DNA of 20,561 bases. Source: a virus. The stretch covers positions 1 through 20,561 of IMG/VR virus record IMGVR_UViG_3300008339_000649. One strand, written 5' to 3'. Shown piece by piece: positions 7,183-15,104 of this stretch; positions within the stretch are counted from its first letter, which is position 1; each line of letters starts with the position of its first letter. The position numbers and the translations under genes are program-made. The notes below the pieces were generated by a model. That model did not search any database. It was not told the origin of the DNA and saw only the letters and a list, made by a program, of their open reading frames with translations.

Positions 7183-7623
7183 GTGAGCAACGCTTGTTCC
7201 AATTATTTAGAACGTAAAATTCTTGACCACGTATTAGGTGAAGGTGCTAGAAATTATACTAGTCCTACACTTTATGTGGCCTTATTCACAGCCGTAACAG
7301 GACTTGAAGGCAATAGCCCAACCAGTGAAGTATCAACATCAGGCACTGCCTATGCTCGTGTAGCAGTAAACTTTGCCGCAGCAGACACTACCAGTGATGC
7401 TTATACATTTGCCACAACCAGCGGTGATGTAGAATTTGCCGCTGCTACAGGTGGTGGATTTGGTACAGTCACCCACGTGGCCATTGTTGATCATCAAACA
7501 AACACCAACTGGGGAACCGATGTCAATGTGCTGTTTTATGGACAACTAAGCACCAGCAAGACAATTAGTGCATCAGATATTTTCAAAATTACCGCCGGCA
7601 ACCTAACAGTTCAGTTGGCCTAA
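7183..7623 (+). CDS. Gp80-like phage tail/structural protein
   Basis: 146-aa protein with a pattern typical of a widespread virion family often named phage tail fiber protein (Gp80-like). Features in order: N-terminal helix SNYLERKILDHVLG, then SPTLYVALFTA (residues 26-36), AYARVAVNF (about 57), GTVTHVAIVD (about 93-102), LFYGQLSTSKTISASD, and terminal TAGNLTVQLA. GTG start chosen because AAGGAGA lies at 7171-7177 with ideal spacing. It begins a new transcription unit after the palindrome. It probably decorates or connects the fiber region; the family name is from memory. Confidence 0.65.
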   Translation: MSNACSNYLERKILDHVLGEGARNYTSPTLYVALFTAVTGLEGNSPTSEVSTSGTAYARVAVNFAAADTTSDAYTFATTSGDVEFAAATGGGFGTVTHVAIVDHQTNTNWGTDVNVLFYGQLSTSKTISASDIFKITAGNLTVQLA

Positions 7624-7635
7624 TAGGAGGTCACA

Positions 7636-8739
7636 ATGGCTACAATAGTAACCAGGACTGGTAAAGGCAGTGCCTTAACCTGGGCAGAAGGTGATGCTAA
7701 TTTTAATAACCTAAATTCTGACAAGTTAGAAAATGTAACATTACGTGGTGACTCAGGCACGGATGCTGCCATAACCAGTAATGAAATTGTTCGAATCAGT
7801 GGCGGCACTGGACTTAGCAGTGTGGTCAGTACTGAAAGCACAGGACAGAGTACTGTTACACTTAATTTAGACAATACCACAGTTACACCCAATACCTATA
7901 CACTAGCAACTATAACAGTTGATGCTCAAGGACGTATAACCAGCGCCAGTAATGGTACTGGTGGTGGAGGTCTCAGCAATGTTGTAGAAGATCTAACACC
8001 TCAACTTGGTGGTAATTTAGATGTCAATGGTTTTACTATTACCAGTGTGTCAAATGCTAATGTTGAAATTTCACCCAATGGTACAGGTGATGTTTATCTA
8101 ACTGCTGACACTATAAGAGTTGGTGATAGCAATACCAATGTAACAATTACGACTAATGGAACTGGTGATCTAATTCTTAACACAAACAGTGGCAGTAGCA
8201 GTGGTAGCATTACTATTGCAGACGGAGCCAATGGAAATATTTCTATAGCACCTAATGGCACTGGTTTTGTTGAAATACCTGGAACAGCCAGCACTAGTGG
8301 TCGTATTAAATTATATGAAGAATTAAGCAGTGCTGCTAATACAAATAGTGTAACATTAAGAGCACCACAAATATTGCAGGCTGATGTAACTTTAACATTA
8401 CCTAGCACTTCAACCTCAGCAACATTAGGGTATTTGAACATACCAGCAGTTGGAGCGAAATCAGGCAGTTATACATTGACCACAGCAGATGTGGGAGAGT
8501 ATGTAGAAGTTCAAAGTGGTGGCAGTATAACAATACCAAATAGCACATTTAGTGCAGGTGACATTGTGGTAATTGTTAATAATCATACTGCTGCAATTAC
8601 CATAACTTGTACTATTACAGATGCTTATATTGCAGGTACTGATAGTGATAAAGCCACTGTTAGTTTGGCCACAAGAGGTATAGCAAATATCTTTTTTGTA
8701 AGTGGTACTCGTTGTATTATTACAGGAAATGTTTCATAA
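7636..8739 (+). CDS. Tail fiber, paralog of the large fiber
   Basis: 367-aa beta-rich protein. N-terminal RTGKGSALTWAEGDANFNNL (residues 7-26) is the same fiber-start motif as in the 3121 gene. The module at 112-150 (NVVEDLTPQLGG...PNGTG) and that at about 155-215 (DTIRVGD...SGSITIADGAN, PNGTG) repeat modules of the large fiber. The C-terminal 95 residues (GAKSGSYTLTTADVGEYVEV onward, ending with LATRGIANIFFVSGTRCIIT) form a separate beta domain common at phage fiber ends. AGGAGGT at 7625-7631 is a full-strength Shine-Dalgarno. Stop overlaps the next ATG (TAATG). Confidence 0.75.
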   Translation: MATIVTRTGKGSALTWAEGDANFNNLNSDKLENVTLRGDSGTDAAITSNEIVRISGGTGLSSVVSTESTGQSTVTLNLDNTTVTPNTYTLATITVDAQGRITSASNGTGGGGLSNVVEDLTPQLGGNLDVNGFTITSVSNANVEISPNGTGDVYLTADTIRVGDSNTNVTITTNGTGDLILNTNSGSSSGSITIADGANGNISIAPNGTGFVEIPGTASTSGRIKLYEELSSAANTNSVTLRAPQILQADVTLTLPSTSTSATLGYLNIPAVGAKSGSYTLTTADVGEYVEVQSGGSITIPNSTFSAGDIVVIVNNHTAAITITCTITDAYIAGTDSDKATVSLATRGIANIFFVSGTRCIITGNVS

Positions 8740-9461
8740 TGGGTGGAGCACTTGCGAGTTTATTAGGTAGTCATCCTATTGCAGCAGGTAGAAGTGCTAT
8801 AACTTTAACTGCCAGTGGTAATGCTCAAATCGACACTGGATCTTTCAAGATAGGATCTAGTAGTGGTTTATTTGATGGCACAGGTGACTATCTAACTACT
8901 GGTGATCTTTCCACTGTTTTACCAAATACCAGTAACTTTACCTTGGAATTTTGGGTAAGATTTAATGTACTACCTACAAGTGGTAATTTTAGAATGATAT
9001 GGGGAACTAGTAGTCCTAATCAATATTGGGGATTATGGAACAGTAGTGGAACATATAGAATAGCAGTAGCAGTGACTGGATCAGATGGAACATTTTATAG
9101 AGATTGGTCTAATGGAGGAACACCTAGCACAACCACGTGGTATCATTATGCTATGGTTAAAAATGGCACTAGTTTAGATGTATACAAAGATGGCACTGCA
9201 CTAACCAGTCCTACTAGCACAGGCACAATGACCGCAAACAAAGGTATAGCAGGCAGTACCTCATATATTGCCCGTTGGAGTAATGCCACCTCATATCAAC
9301 ACAATGGATGGATAGATGAACTTAGATTAAGCAAAACTGCAAGATATACTGCTAACTTTACTGCTCCAACCTCGGCATTTACTAATGATAGTAATACAGT
9401 TTTGTTAGTTCATTTTGAAGGTGCAGATGGCACCACTACATTTACAGACGATAACGCATAA
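8739..9461 (+). CDS. LamG / concanavalin A-like lectin-fold virion protein
   Basis: 240-aa protein. A laminin G-like jelly roll occupies most of the chain. Visible motifs are SGLFDGTGDYLTTGD (residues 36-50), NFTLEFWVRF (about 62-71), TWYHYAMVKNGTSLDVYKDG (about 131-150), GWIDELRLSKTARYT and NTVLLVHFEG. These are the usual LamG_3 landmarks, and the fold commonly binds carbohydrate. The ATG at 8739 was chosen over an upstream TTG (8712) because it forms a TAATG overlap with the previous stop and has AGGAA about 10 nt upstream. Likely a receptor-contact or fiber protein; the ligand cannot be inferred. Confidence 0.7.
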   Translation: MGGALASLLGSHPIAAGRSAITLTASGNAQIDTGSFKIGSSSGLFDGTGDYLTTGDLSTVLPNTSNFTLEFWVRFNVLPTSGNFRMIWGTSSPNQYWGLWNSSGTYRIAVAVTGSDGTFYRDWSNGGTPSTTTWYHYAMVKNGTSLDVYKDGTALTSPTSTGTMTANKGIAGSTSYIARWSNATSYQHNGWIDELRLSKTARYTANFTAPTSAFTNDSNTVLLVHFEGADGTTTFTDDNA

Positions 9462-10666
9462 TGGCTGACCAATACTATATTGACCCAGGATATTTTACTC
9501 CAGAAGAGTATTTTGCCTATGTGGCAGAAGCCGAAGCCAATATACAATCTATTACAATTTTAACTAGCACAGGTAATCGTGCTCAAACAGGCAATGTTGT
9601 TATAGAATCGTCAACAATAATAAGTGTTAGTGCCAGTACTGTAATAGAAATTCCTACAAGTGTAATAACTTGGGATGAAACAGGAACTTGGGATGATTTT
9701 ACTGGAGGATATTGGGATCCAGTAGGATTTGTAATTCCTAGCACATTTGTGGTTACAGCACAAGGTGCCAAATTATTTTCTTCAACGGCAAATATACAGT
9801 CTACATCAAACGTGGTTGTTGACGCCAATCTAGTACAATCCGGCAGTGCTAGTATAGAATCTACAACGCAGGTACAGGTTGCAGGATTGCGTTTACCAAC
9901 TTCAACCAGTCAATTAGAATCAACCTCAGCGGTAACTGTCAGTGGCACAAGAATAAGTTTAGGCCAAGTTGTTATGGCCAGCACATCAACTGTGACTGCT
10001 AGTGGAACTAAGGCCGGTGAAATTGTTGTTACATTATTTGATACACTTGCACTAATAGCAACTGCTACTGTAACTTCATTTGGACAGGCAAATGTACAAT
10101 CTAGTACAGCAACCACTGTTATAGGTAATAGACTACAATTAGCAGACGTTAATATACAAACTAGTACAAATTTAGATATTATATTATCTCTAATACAACT
10201 TAACTCTAGTGTATTAACAGGCTCAAGTAATTTAACTGCCATAGGCAATCGCGTAGAAACAGCAGCCTCAACTATTATCAGTCAAGCCACTGTAGAATCT
10301 TTTGCAGCAAGAATAAGAACTGGCTTGGCCAATATCAGTGTTGATTCAGCATTGGATCTAACACCAGCAAGGATTAGACTAGGTCAGTCACAATTAGCAG
10401 TTACAAGTTTTGTAATAGTTAATCCTATAGGTGTTATTCTAGACGGTCGTGCTAATCTCAGTGCATTTTCTGTTCAGGTTGTTATAGGTGATGTAATTGG
10501 TATTGTTCCATACTTTACCATACGTGTATTACCAGAAACAAGAACGATTGTAGTAGATGAGGCCACAGGCACGATAACAGTTTTACCAGAAACAAGAACT
10601 ATAATTACAGAACAAGAAACAAGAAATATAATGGTCATTCCTGAATCCAGGACCATAGTTTATTAG
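9461..10666 (+). CDS. Tandem-repeat virion protein
   Basis: 401-aa protein. Residues about 68-90 contain TWDETGTWDDFTGGYWDPVG, a motif I recognise in marine phage structural proteins. About 95-340 are built of roughly a dozen degenerate 19-21-residue units following 'a.i.STs.v.v.G.ri..g', for example QLESTSAVTVSGTRISLG and VVMASTSTVTASGTKAG. The periodicity suggests a beta-solenoid or fibrous shaft. The C-terminal 50 residues carry four PETRTI-like repeats. Start overlaps the previous stop (TAATG). Its place between the fibers and the fiber-tail adaptor suggests a distal tail or baseplate-fiber component. Confidence 0.65.
   Translation: MADQYYIDPGYFTPEEYFAYVAEAEANIQSITILTSTGNRAQTGNVVIESSTIISVSASTVIEIPTSVITWDETGTWDDFTGGYWDPVGFVIPSTFVVTAQGAKLFSSTANIQSTSNVVVDANLVQSGSASIESTTQVQVAGLRLPTSTSQLESTSAVTVSGTRISLGQVVMASTSTVTASGTKAGEIVVTLFDTLALIATATVTSFGQANVQSSTATTVIGNRLQLADVNIQTSTNLDIILSLIQLNSSVLTGSSNLTAIGNRVETAASTIISQATVESFAARIRTGLANISVDSALDLTPARIRLGQSQLAVTSFVIVNPIGVILDGRANLSAFSVQVVIGDVIGIVPYFTIRVLPETRTIVVDEATGTITVLPETRTIITEQETRNIMVIPESRTIVY
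10529..10663 (+). repeat. LPETRTI repeat block
   Basis: TTACCAGAAACAAGAAC occurs at 10529-10545 and again at 10583-10599, 54 nt (18 codons) apart. Looser copies around 10615 and 10640 encode QETRNI and PESRTI. Together they give four short repeats closing the 9461 protein. Confidence 0.6.
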
Positions 10667-10674
10667 GAGGCAGT

Positions 10675-11004
10675 ATGGCAACCCTAACAGGTTTTCAACA
10701 AGATAATACAGGTGCATATATAGAAAAAGATCCTAACGCCAAACTTACTTACACAGTGAGTTGGGTAGATTGGTTGCCTACAGGACAGACTGTGTCAACC
10801 AGTAGTTGGACTTTGGAAACAGACAGTGGCGACGGTAGTCCTTTGGTCAATCACGCTACAAGTGCAACAACCACCACAGCCAGTATTATTATCAGCGGTG
10901 GCAGTGCAGGCTCAATATATAAAGTTTATAACACAATAACAACCAGTGGAGGCTCCATAGAAAGGCGATATTTTAGACTAAGAGTAAAGGAGAGATCACT
11001 GTAA
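10675..11004 (+). CDS. Phage fiber-tail adaptor-like protein
   Basis: 109-aa protein matching a small Ig-like virion family named fiber-tail adaptor. Landmarks: YIEKDPNAKLTYTVSWVDWL (residues 15-34), STSSWTLETD (42-51), TTTASIIISGGSAGSIYKV (about 66-84), NTITTSGGSIERRYFRLRVKER. The order of a KDP...YTVDW...WL strand followed by 'GG.AG..Y.V.N.I.T..G....R.F...V' is characteristic. AGGAGG at 10665-10670 gives a strong ribosome site. It separates the fiber cassette from the packaging genes and presumably links fibers to the tail. Family by memory. Confidence 0.65.
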   Translation: MATLTGFQQDNTGAYIEKDPNAKLTYTVSWVDWLPTGQTVSTSSWTLETDSGDGSPLVNHATSATTTTASIIISGGSAGSIYKVYNTITTSGGSIERRYFRLRVKERSL

Positions 11005-11357
11005 TGCTTAAATTAGTCAAAGAAGAACAAGAAGAAGATTTATCAAGACCTGCTGCTGCACCTAGGGTCAGAGACATTGATAAAAATATGGTATGGAAGT
11101 TGGCCACAATGATGTGTTCCTACAAAGAAATAGGAGACATTTTTGGCCTAGGCGAAAGTACAGTTCGTAGACACTTTGGCAGTCTTATTGAACAGGCCTA
11201 TAGCATAGGTCGTCGTAGTCTGCGTCGTGCTCAGTTTCAAAAAGCCCTTGAAGGCGATACTCGTATGCTTATATTTTTAGGCAAACAATATTTGCAGCAA
11301 AAGGATACGCCAACAGAAACAGAAACAGTGCAGCCTTTGCCTTGGAAGGATGACTAA
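11004..11357 (+). CDS. HTH packaging protein, terminase small subunit-like
   Basis: 117-aa protein. Residues 29-58 form a helix-turn-helix (MVWKLATMMCSYKEIGDIFG, then GESTVRRHF). An Arg-rich helix follows (RRSLRRAQFQKALEG), then MLIFLGKQYLQQKD, a tail I associate with small DNA-packaging proteins of marine phages. The position, two genes before the large terminase, supports a role in recognising the packaging start site. ATG overlaps the previous stop (TAATG). A pure transcription regulator is the alternative. Confidence 0.7.
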   Translation: MLKLVKEEQEEDLSRPAAAPRVRDIDKNMVWKLATMMCSYKEIGDIFGLGESTVRRHFGSLIEQAYSIGRRSLRRAQFQKALEGDTRMLIFLGKQYLQQKDTPTETETVQPLPWKDD

Positions 11358-11538
11358 CATGACACTGAAAGAATTAGCACAAGAAATTAAAAATATTAAA
11401 GAAAATCACCTTGCTCACATAGAACAAGATGTCAGTAAATTAGAACGTCGTGTGGAAAGCATTGATGGGCGTATATGGGCAGTGTTAGTAATTTTAGTGG
11501 GCAGTGTTATAGGTTTTATTTTTAAGGGCCTTGTCTAA
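11350..11538 (+). CDS. Small coiled-coil plus TM protein, XhlA-like
   Basis: 62-aa protein. Residues 5-40 form an amphipathic helix or coiled coil (LKELAQEIKNIKENHLAHI and onward), and 42-59 are one hydrophobic membrane segment (IWAVLVILVGSVIGFIF). The arrangement resembles XhlA-type holin accessory proteins, but similar small proteins of unknown role are frequent beside phage terminases. ATG at 11350 overlaps the preceding gene by 8 nt; ATG 11359 is an alternative start. Its stop overlaps the terminase ATG. Membrane insertion likely, lysis function uncertain. Confidence 0.55.
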   Translation: MTNMTLKELAQEIKNIKENHLAHIEQDVSKLERRVESIDGRIWAVLVILVGSVIGFIFKGLV

Positions 11539-12779
11539 TGCCATTAACAGTTCCGCAAAGAACTATAGCAGATAATCCTGCCAGATTCAAAGTCTTGATT
11601 TCAGGACGTAGATTTGGCAAGACTCACCTTGCTATTAGAGAATTGTGTAAGATGGCTGCAAAAAAGCCAGGTAGTATATGCTGGGCCATTTGTCCAAGTT
11701 ATCGTATGGCCAAACAAATTTGGTGGATACAATTAAAAAGTAAATTACATGATCTACGTTGGGTAGAAAAAAGTAATGAAGCAGAATTAACAATCACACT
11801 CAAGAATGGTAGCCTCATTGCCTTGAAGGGCGCAGACAACTTTGACAGTCTACGAGGTGTTGGTCTTGATTTGGTTATTTTTGACGAGTTCCAGGATGTT
11901 CCTAAAGAAGCGTGGTCTGAAGTTATAAGACCTACACTAAGTGATAAGCAGGGCAGTGCATTGTTCTGCGGCACGCCTCGAGGTGTGGGCAGTTTTAGCC
12001 ACGAACTTTATACAAAGGCTCTGACCGAACAAGACTGGGCCGCCTTCCAATTTTCTACAATCGAAGGCGGTAATGTTCCCATAGAAGAAATCGAAGCAGC
12101 CAAAAGAGACTTAGATGAAAGAACATTTCTTGCTGAATATTGTGCTAGTTTTTTAACCTATTCTGGAACTGTATATTATAACTTTGATTATCAGCGCAAT
12201 GTTATAAAAATTCCAGAAATAGACCAAGGCGTTATAAATGTTGGAATGGACTTTAACTATGATCCAATGTGTGCCATCATAGCACAGATCAAAGGTGAGC
12301 ATATACACATCTATGATGAACTACACATTAAAGGTTCAAACACAGAAGAAGTCTGTGATGAACTAAAACGTCGTTATCCTTATAGCAAGATCAATGTATT
12401 TCCAGATCCTGCTGCAAGACAAAAACGAACAAGTGCAGGAGGTAAGACTGATTACTCCATATTAGTCAATAATAATTTTACTGTACGAGCACGAAACTTT
12501 CATACTCCTGTGAGAGATCGTGTTAATGCTGTCAACGCTAAACTTAAAAATGCAGCAGGACTAACCAGTCTTACTGTTGATCCCAAGTGCCGGCATACAA
12601 TTGACAGCCTACAGAGATTAACCTATAAAGAACAAACTAATCAAATAGACAAAGAAAGTGGCCTGGATCACCAAAGTGATTGCGTGGGCTATCTTGTTGA
12701 TTATTTGTTCCCAATTAAGACTAAAGTTGAACAGGTCGAACCACAAAGATGGACCTTTAGCACAGTAAGGAAAAAATAA
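11538..12779 (+). CDS. terL: Terminase large subunit
   Basis: 413-aa packaging motor ATPase/nuclease. Walker A is SGRRFGKTH (residues 22-30). Walker B is LVIFDEF (112-118) with catalytic Glu117, and the coupling motif is CGTPRG (144-149). The RNase H-like nuclease has acidic residues at GMDFNYDP (D238), VFPDP (D290) and DHQSD (D377/D381). All the catalytic elements are present and the length is normal for the family. It pumps DNA into the prohead through the portal encoded next; stop and portal start overlap (TAATG). Confidence 0.95.
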   Translation: MPLTVPQRTIADNPARFKVLISGRRFGKTHLAIRELCKMAAKKPGSICWAICPSYRMAKQIWWIQLKSKLHDLRWVEKSNEAELTITLKNGSLIALKGADNFDSLRGVGLDLVIFDEFQDVPKEAWSEVIRPTLSDKQGSALFCGTPRGVGSFSHELYTKALTEQDWAAFQFSTIEGGNVPIEEIEAAKRDLDERTFLAEYCASFLTYSGTVYYNFDYQRNVIKIPEIDQGVINVGMDFNYDPMCAIIAQIKGEHIHIYDELHIKGSNTEEVCDELKRRYPYSKINVFPDPAARQKRTSAGGKTDYSILVNNNFTVRARNFHTPVRDRVNAVNAKLKNAAGLTSLTVDPKCRHTIDSLQRLTYKEQTNQIDKESGLDHQSDCVGYLVDYLFPIKTKVEQVEPQRWTFSTVRKK

Positions 12780-14479
12780 TGTATAGCAAATATGACATTG
12801 AACAAGCACACCCAGAATGGTCTAATAACATTGATCGTTGGCAATTTTTAATTGACAGTTATTATGGTGGCAAAGAATATAGAGATGGAAAATATCTACT
12901 TGGCTATCTTATGGAAGCACAAGAAGACTATGAAGAACGATTAGACAACACTGCATTAGACAATCACGTAAGTGCAGTGGTCAGTATCTATAATGCTTTT
13001 CTTTTTAGACAGCCACCTAAACGCGACATGGGTAGTTTGGCATTAGATCCTGGACTAGAAGCATTTATGGCCGATGCTGACTTAGAAGGTAGAACATTCA
13101 GTGCCATTATGAGAGATGTATCAACCTATAGTAGTGTATATGGACATGTTTGGTGCGTTATAGACAAACCTGAGACCACAGCCTATACTCGTGCTGAAGA
13201 ATTAGCACAAGGATTACGTCCATATATCAGTTTGTTTACACCTGAGAATGTTATAGATTGGTCTTACAGTCGTGCTAGTAATGGTGCTTACTATCTTACC
13301 TATTTGAAAGTTATAGAAAGTCGCAGTTCAGATCGTATTGTATGGCGTATCTACAGGCCAGATCGTATAGAAGTTGTCTATATGGAAAAAGGTGCACGAG
13401 ATCCTGTTATAGAAAGTGTAACTATGAATGCTCTTGGTCGCGTGCCTGCTCTATGTGTCTATACACGTCGTAGTCCAATAAGAGGCATAGGCGTAAGTGA
13501 TGTAGGTGATGTAGCAGACCTACAACGCAGTATCTATAACGAACTTTCAGAATGTGAACAGTTAATTAGATTAACCAATCATCCAAGCCTCGTAAAAACC
13601 GCATCAACACAGGCCGCAGCAGGCGCAGGTGCAATCATACAAATGCCAGAAGATTTGCAAGCAGATCTCAAACCATACCTACTACAACCTAATGGCAGCA
13701 GTTTAGATGGCATTCTAAATGCTATGAAACATAAAATTGAAGCCATTGATCGCATAGCACATATGGGTGGTATTCGCAGTATAGAAAGTCGTAGACTATC
13801 AGGTGTGGCACTGGCAACAGAGTTCCAACTTTTGAACGCAAAGTTAGCAGCCAAAGGTGAAGAGATGGAATTTGCTGAAGAACAAATTTGGCGTCTTTAT
13901 GCTCAATGGCAGGGTATGGTTTGGGACGGAAGCGTTGATTATCCAGATAGTTTCAATATTCAAGACAAGTATAACGATATGAATATGCTTAAATTGGCCA
14001 AAGATGCCGGACCTAAGAGTCTAGTTGTGCAGCAAGAAATTGAACGTCAAATGTTGAGAATATTGGTTGAAAACGAAGACCGTTATGAAGAACTAGTAAC
14101 AGAAATAGGCGAAGAAACTGAAAAAGATGAAGCCAGTTTAATCATGGACAGTTTACAGGTCTATGAAAAAGTTAAACAAATTATTGCAATGCCTTCAACA
14201 GGCAATGCAGATATTGATCGTGCAATTCATAACGAAGTATTAGATGAAGCCATTGATGATCCAGCAGTTAAACAACAGTTAGGCATTGTTCACGAAGAAG
14301 AGGAAGAAGAGGAAGAAGAGCATCCTAGCCTAGAAGGCATGAGTCCAGAGGATAGACAAAGCCATTTGCAGTCAATGTTAATGGAAGGTTATAGCAACGA
14401 TGAAATTATAGAACTTCATCCCGAAGTCGATGTAGAAGAAATTGTAGCAGCAGCGGCAGCAGCAGCAAGAAGTAATTAA
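12779..14479 (+). CDS. Portal protein
   Basis: 566-aa portal, slightly longer than usual. Core landmarks: an N-terminal helical YYGGKEYRDGKYLLGYL (residues 28-44), LDNTALDNHVSAVVSIYNAF, then SPIRGIGVSDVGDVADLQRS and NELSECEQLIRLTNHPS of the wing/stem, and SGVALATEFQLLNAKLAAK of the crown-side helices. The C-terminal 60 residues hold an acidic Glu run (nt 14294-14320) and 'MSPEDRQSHLQSMLMEGYS', ending in an Ala-rich helix. Directly downstream of TerL, it would form the dodecameric ring for DNA entry. Homology by context and pattern. Confidence 0.9.
   Translation: MYSKYDIEQAHPEWSNNIDRWQFLIDSYYGGKEYRDGKYLLGYLMEAQEDYEERLDNTALDNHVSAVVSIYNAFLFRQPPKRDMGSLALDPGLEAFMADADLEGRTFSAIMRDVSTYSSVYGHVWCVIDKPETTAYTRAEELAQGLRPYISLFTPENVIDWSYSRASNGAYYLTYLKVIESRSSDRIVWRIYRPDRIEVVYMEKGARDPVIESVTMNALGRVPALCVYTRRSPIRGIGVSDVGDVADLQRSIYNELSECEQLIRLTNHPSLVKTASTQAAAGAGAIIQMPEDLQADLKPYLLQPNGSSLDGILNAMKHKIEAIDRIAHMGGIRSIESRRLSGVALATEFQLLNAKLAAKGEEMEFAEEQIWRLYAQWQGMVWDGSVDYPDSFNIQDKYNDMNMLKLAKDAGPKSLVVQQEIERQMLRILVENEDRYEELVTEIGEETEKDEASLIMDSLQVYEKVKQIIAMPSTGNADIDRAIHNEVLDEAIDDPAVKQQLGIVHEEEEEEEEEHPSLEGMSPEDRQSHLQSMLMEGYSNDEIIELHPEVDVEEIVAAAAAAARSN
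14294..14320 (+). repeat. Three perfect copies of GAAGAAGAG
   Basis: A 27-nt tandem array of the 9-mer GAAGAAGAG encodes nine glutamates in the portal C-terminus. Such arrays can gain or lose units by slippage without shifting frame. Confidence 0.8.
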
Positions 14480-14487
14480 GGACACTT

Positions 14488-14859
14488 ATGTTAGACATTC
14501 ATAGACTACTACTTGAAGATGATCCAAATTTAGATTATAAAAAATATAGCCCTGAAGTATTGAATAGATACTTTGGCTATAAAGTTAGACCCAGCGAGCA
14601 TCATTTTAGAATTCTCAAGTTGGCAGAGTTATACTATGTCAATAATGAAAAATTTATGAAGAAGGGCTATTTGGAACCTGGTATTCGTGCTCGTGAAGCA
14701 TTAAGAGAATTGCGTAAGTTAGTGGTCACTAGACGTATAGAAATATTAGAAGATATGTATCGCATTCGTGCAGAATATCGAAGACTTCGCCAACCTGAAA
14801 ACTATAAGGAGAATGTATATGCCCTTAAAAAAAGGATACGGAAAAAAGACGATCAGTAG
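14488..14859 (+). CDS. Hypothetical basic helical protein
   Basis: 123-aa protein, predicted mostly helical and strongly basic in its C-terminal half ([20 protein letters not shown]). No family recognised. It lies between portal and scaffold, where head-morphogenesis accessory proteins often sit. AAGGA at about 14479-14483 precedes the ATG. The last 41 nt overlap the next gene. Confidence 0.6.
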   Translation: MLDIHRLLLEDDPNLDYKKYSPEVLNRYFGYKVRPSEHHFRILKLAELYYVNNEKFMKKGYLEPGIRAREALRELRKLVVTRRIEILEDMYRIRAEYRRLRQPENYKENVYALKKRIRKKDDQ

Positions 14860-14989
14860 AAATATTGCCGCAGAAGTAAGAGCAGGTCGTCCAGTTAAGC
14901 AGGCAGTGGCAATCGCTTATAGCATGGCCAGAAAGTCAGCACCAAAAAATAAACGTGCTGCATTATCAAGAAGAAAGGGGAGAGCATGA
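14819..14989 (+). CDS. Small basic MPLKKG-type phage protein
   Basis: 56-aa Lys/Arg-rich protein beginning [20 protein letters not shown], with [16 protein letters not shown] and a basic tail. This matches a very common phage protein pattern (MPLKKG..K..IS.NI..E...G.P.KQAVAIA). The ATG at 14819 was chosen over earlier in-frame starts because AAGGAG lies at 14806-14811, at the right distance, and the conserved motif begins there. Possibly a DNA-associated head protein; unknown. Confidence 0.65.
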   Translation: MPLKKGYGKKTISRNIAAEVRAGRPVKQAVAIAYSMARKSAPKNKRAALSRRKGRA

Positions 14990-15033
14990 AATACGGTAAG
15001 AAAAAGCCCAAAAAACGTGGTAAAAAATACTAG
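14986..15033 (+). CDS. 15-aa Lys-rich microprotein
   Basis: Reading ATG at 14986 gives [15 protein letters not shown] and then TAG. GGGGAGAG lies just upstream and the start overlaps the previous stop (ATGA), as for real coupled genes here. Similar Lys/Gly-rich mini-proteins are known from phages beside this gene family. With +9 net basic residues it could bind DNA. Too short for coding statistics. Confidence 0.4.
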   Translation: MKYGKKKPKKRGKKY

Positions 15034-15047
15034 TATTATAAATAATA
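15034..15047 (+). promoter_or_regulatory. TATAAATA late-promoter-like element
   Basis: TATTATAAATAATA (15034-15047) is an inverted repeat with a two-base centre and contains TATAAATA at 15037-15044, the exact T4 late promoter consensus. It precedes the scaffold gene by 61 nt, a suitable distance for a promoter of the head genes. Confidence 0.5.
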
Positions 15048-15104
15048 TTACATTAACAGAATTATCTGGTTGGTGTTACTCTTTCACCTAATAAGGAGGC
15101 CATA

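Noticed and set aside
8712-8738. TTG start for the LamG protein
   Set aside because: No ribosome site; ATG 8739 gives the usual TAATG coupling and a natural N-terminus.
3121-10666. Diversity-generating retroelement variable repeat in the fibers
   Set aside because: No reverse transcriptase, template repeat or C-type lectin ending is visible in the window.
14768-14818. Longer start for the MPLKKG protein
   Set aside because: The family motif begins at ATG 14819, with AAGGAG in place.
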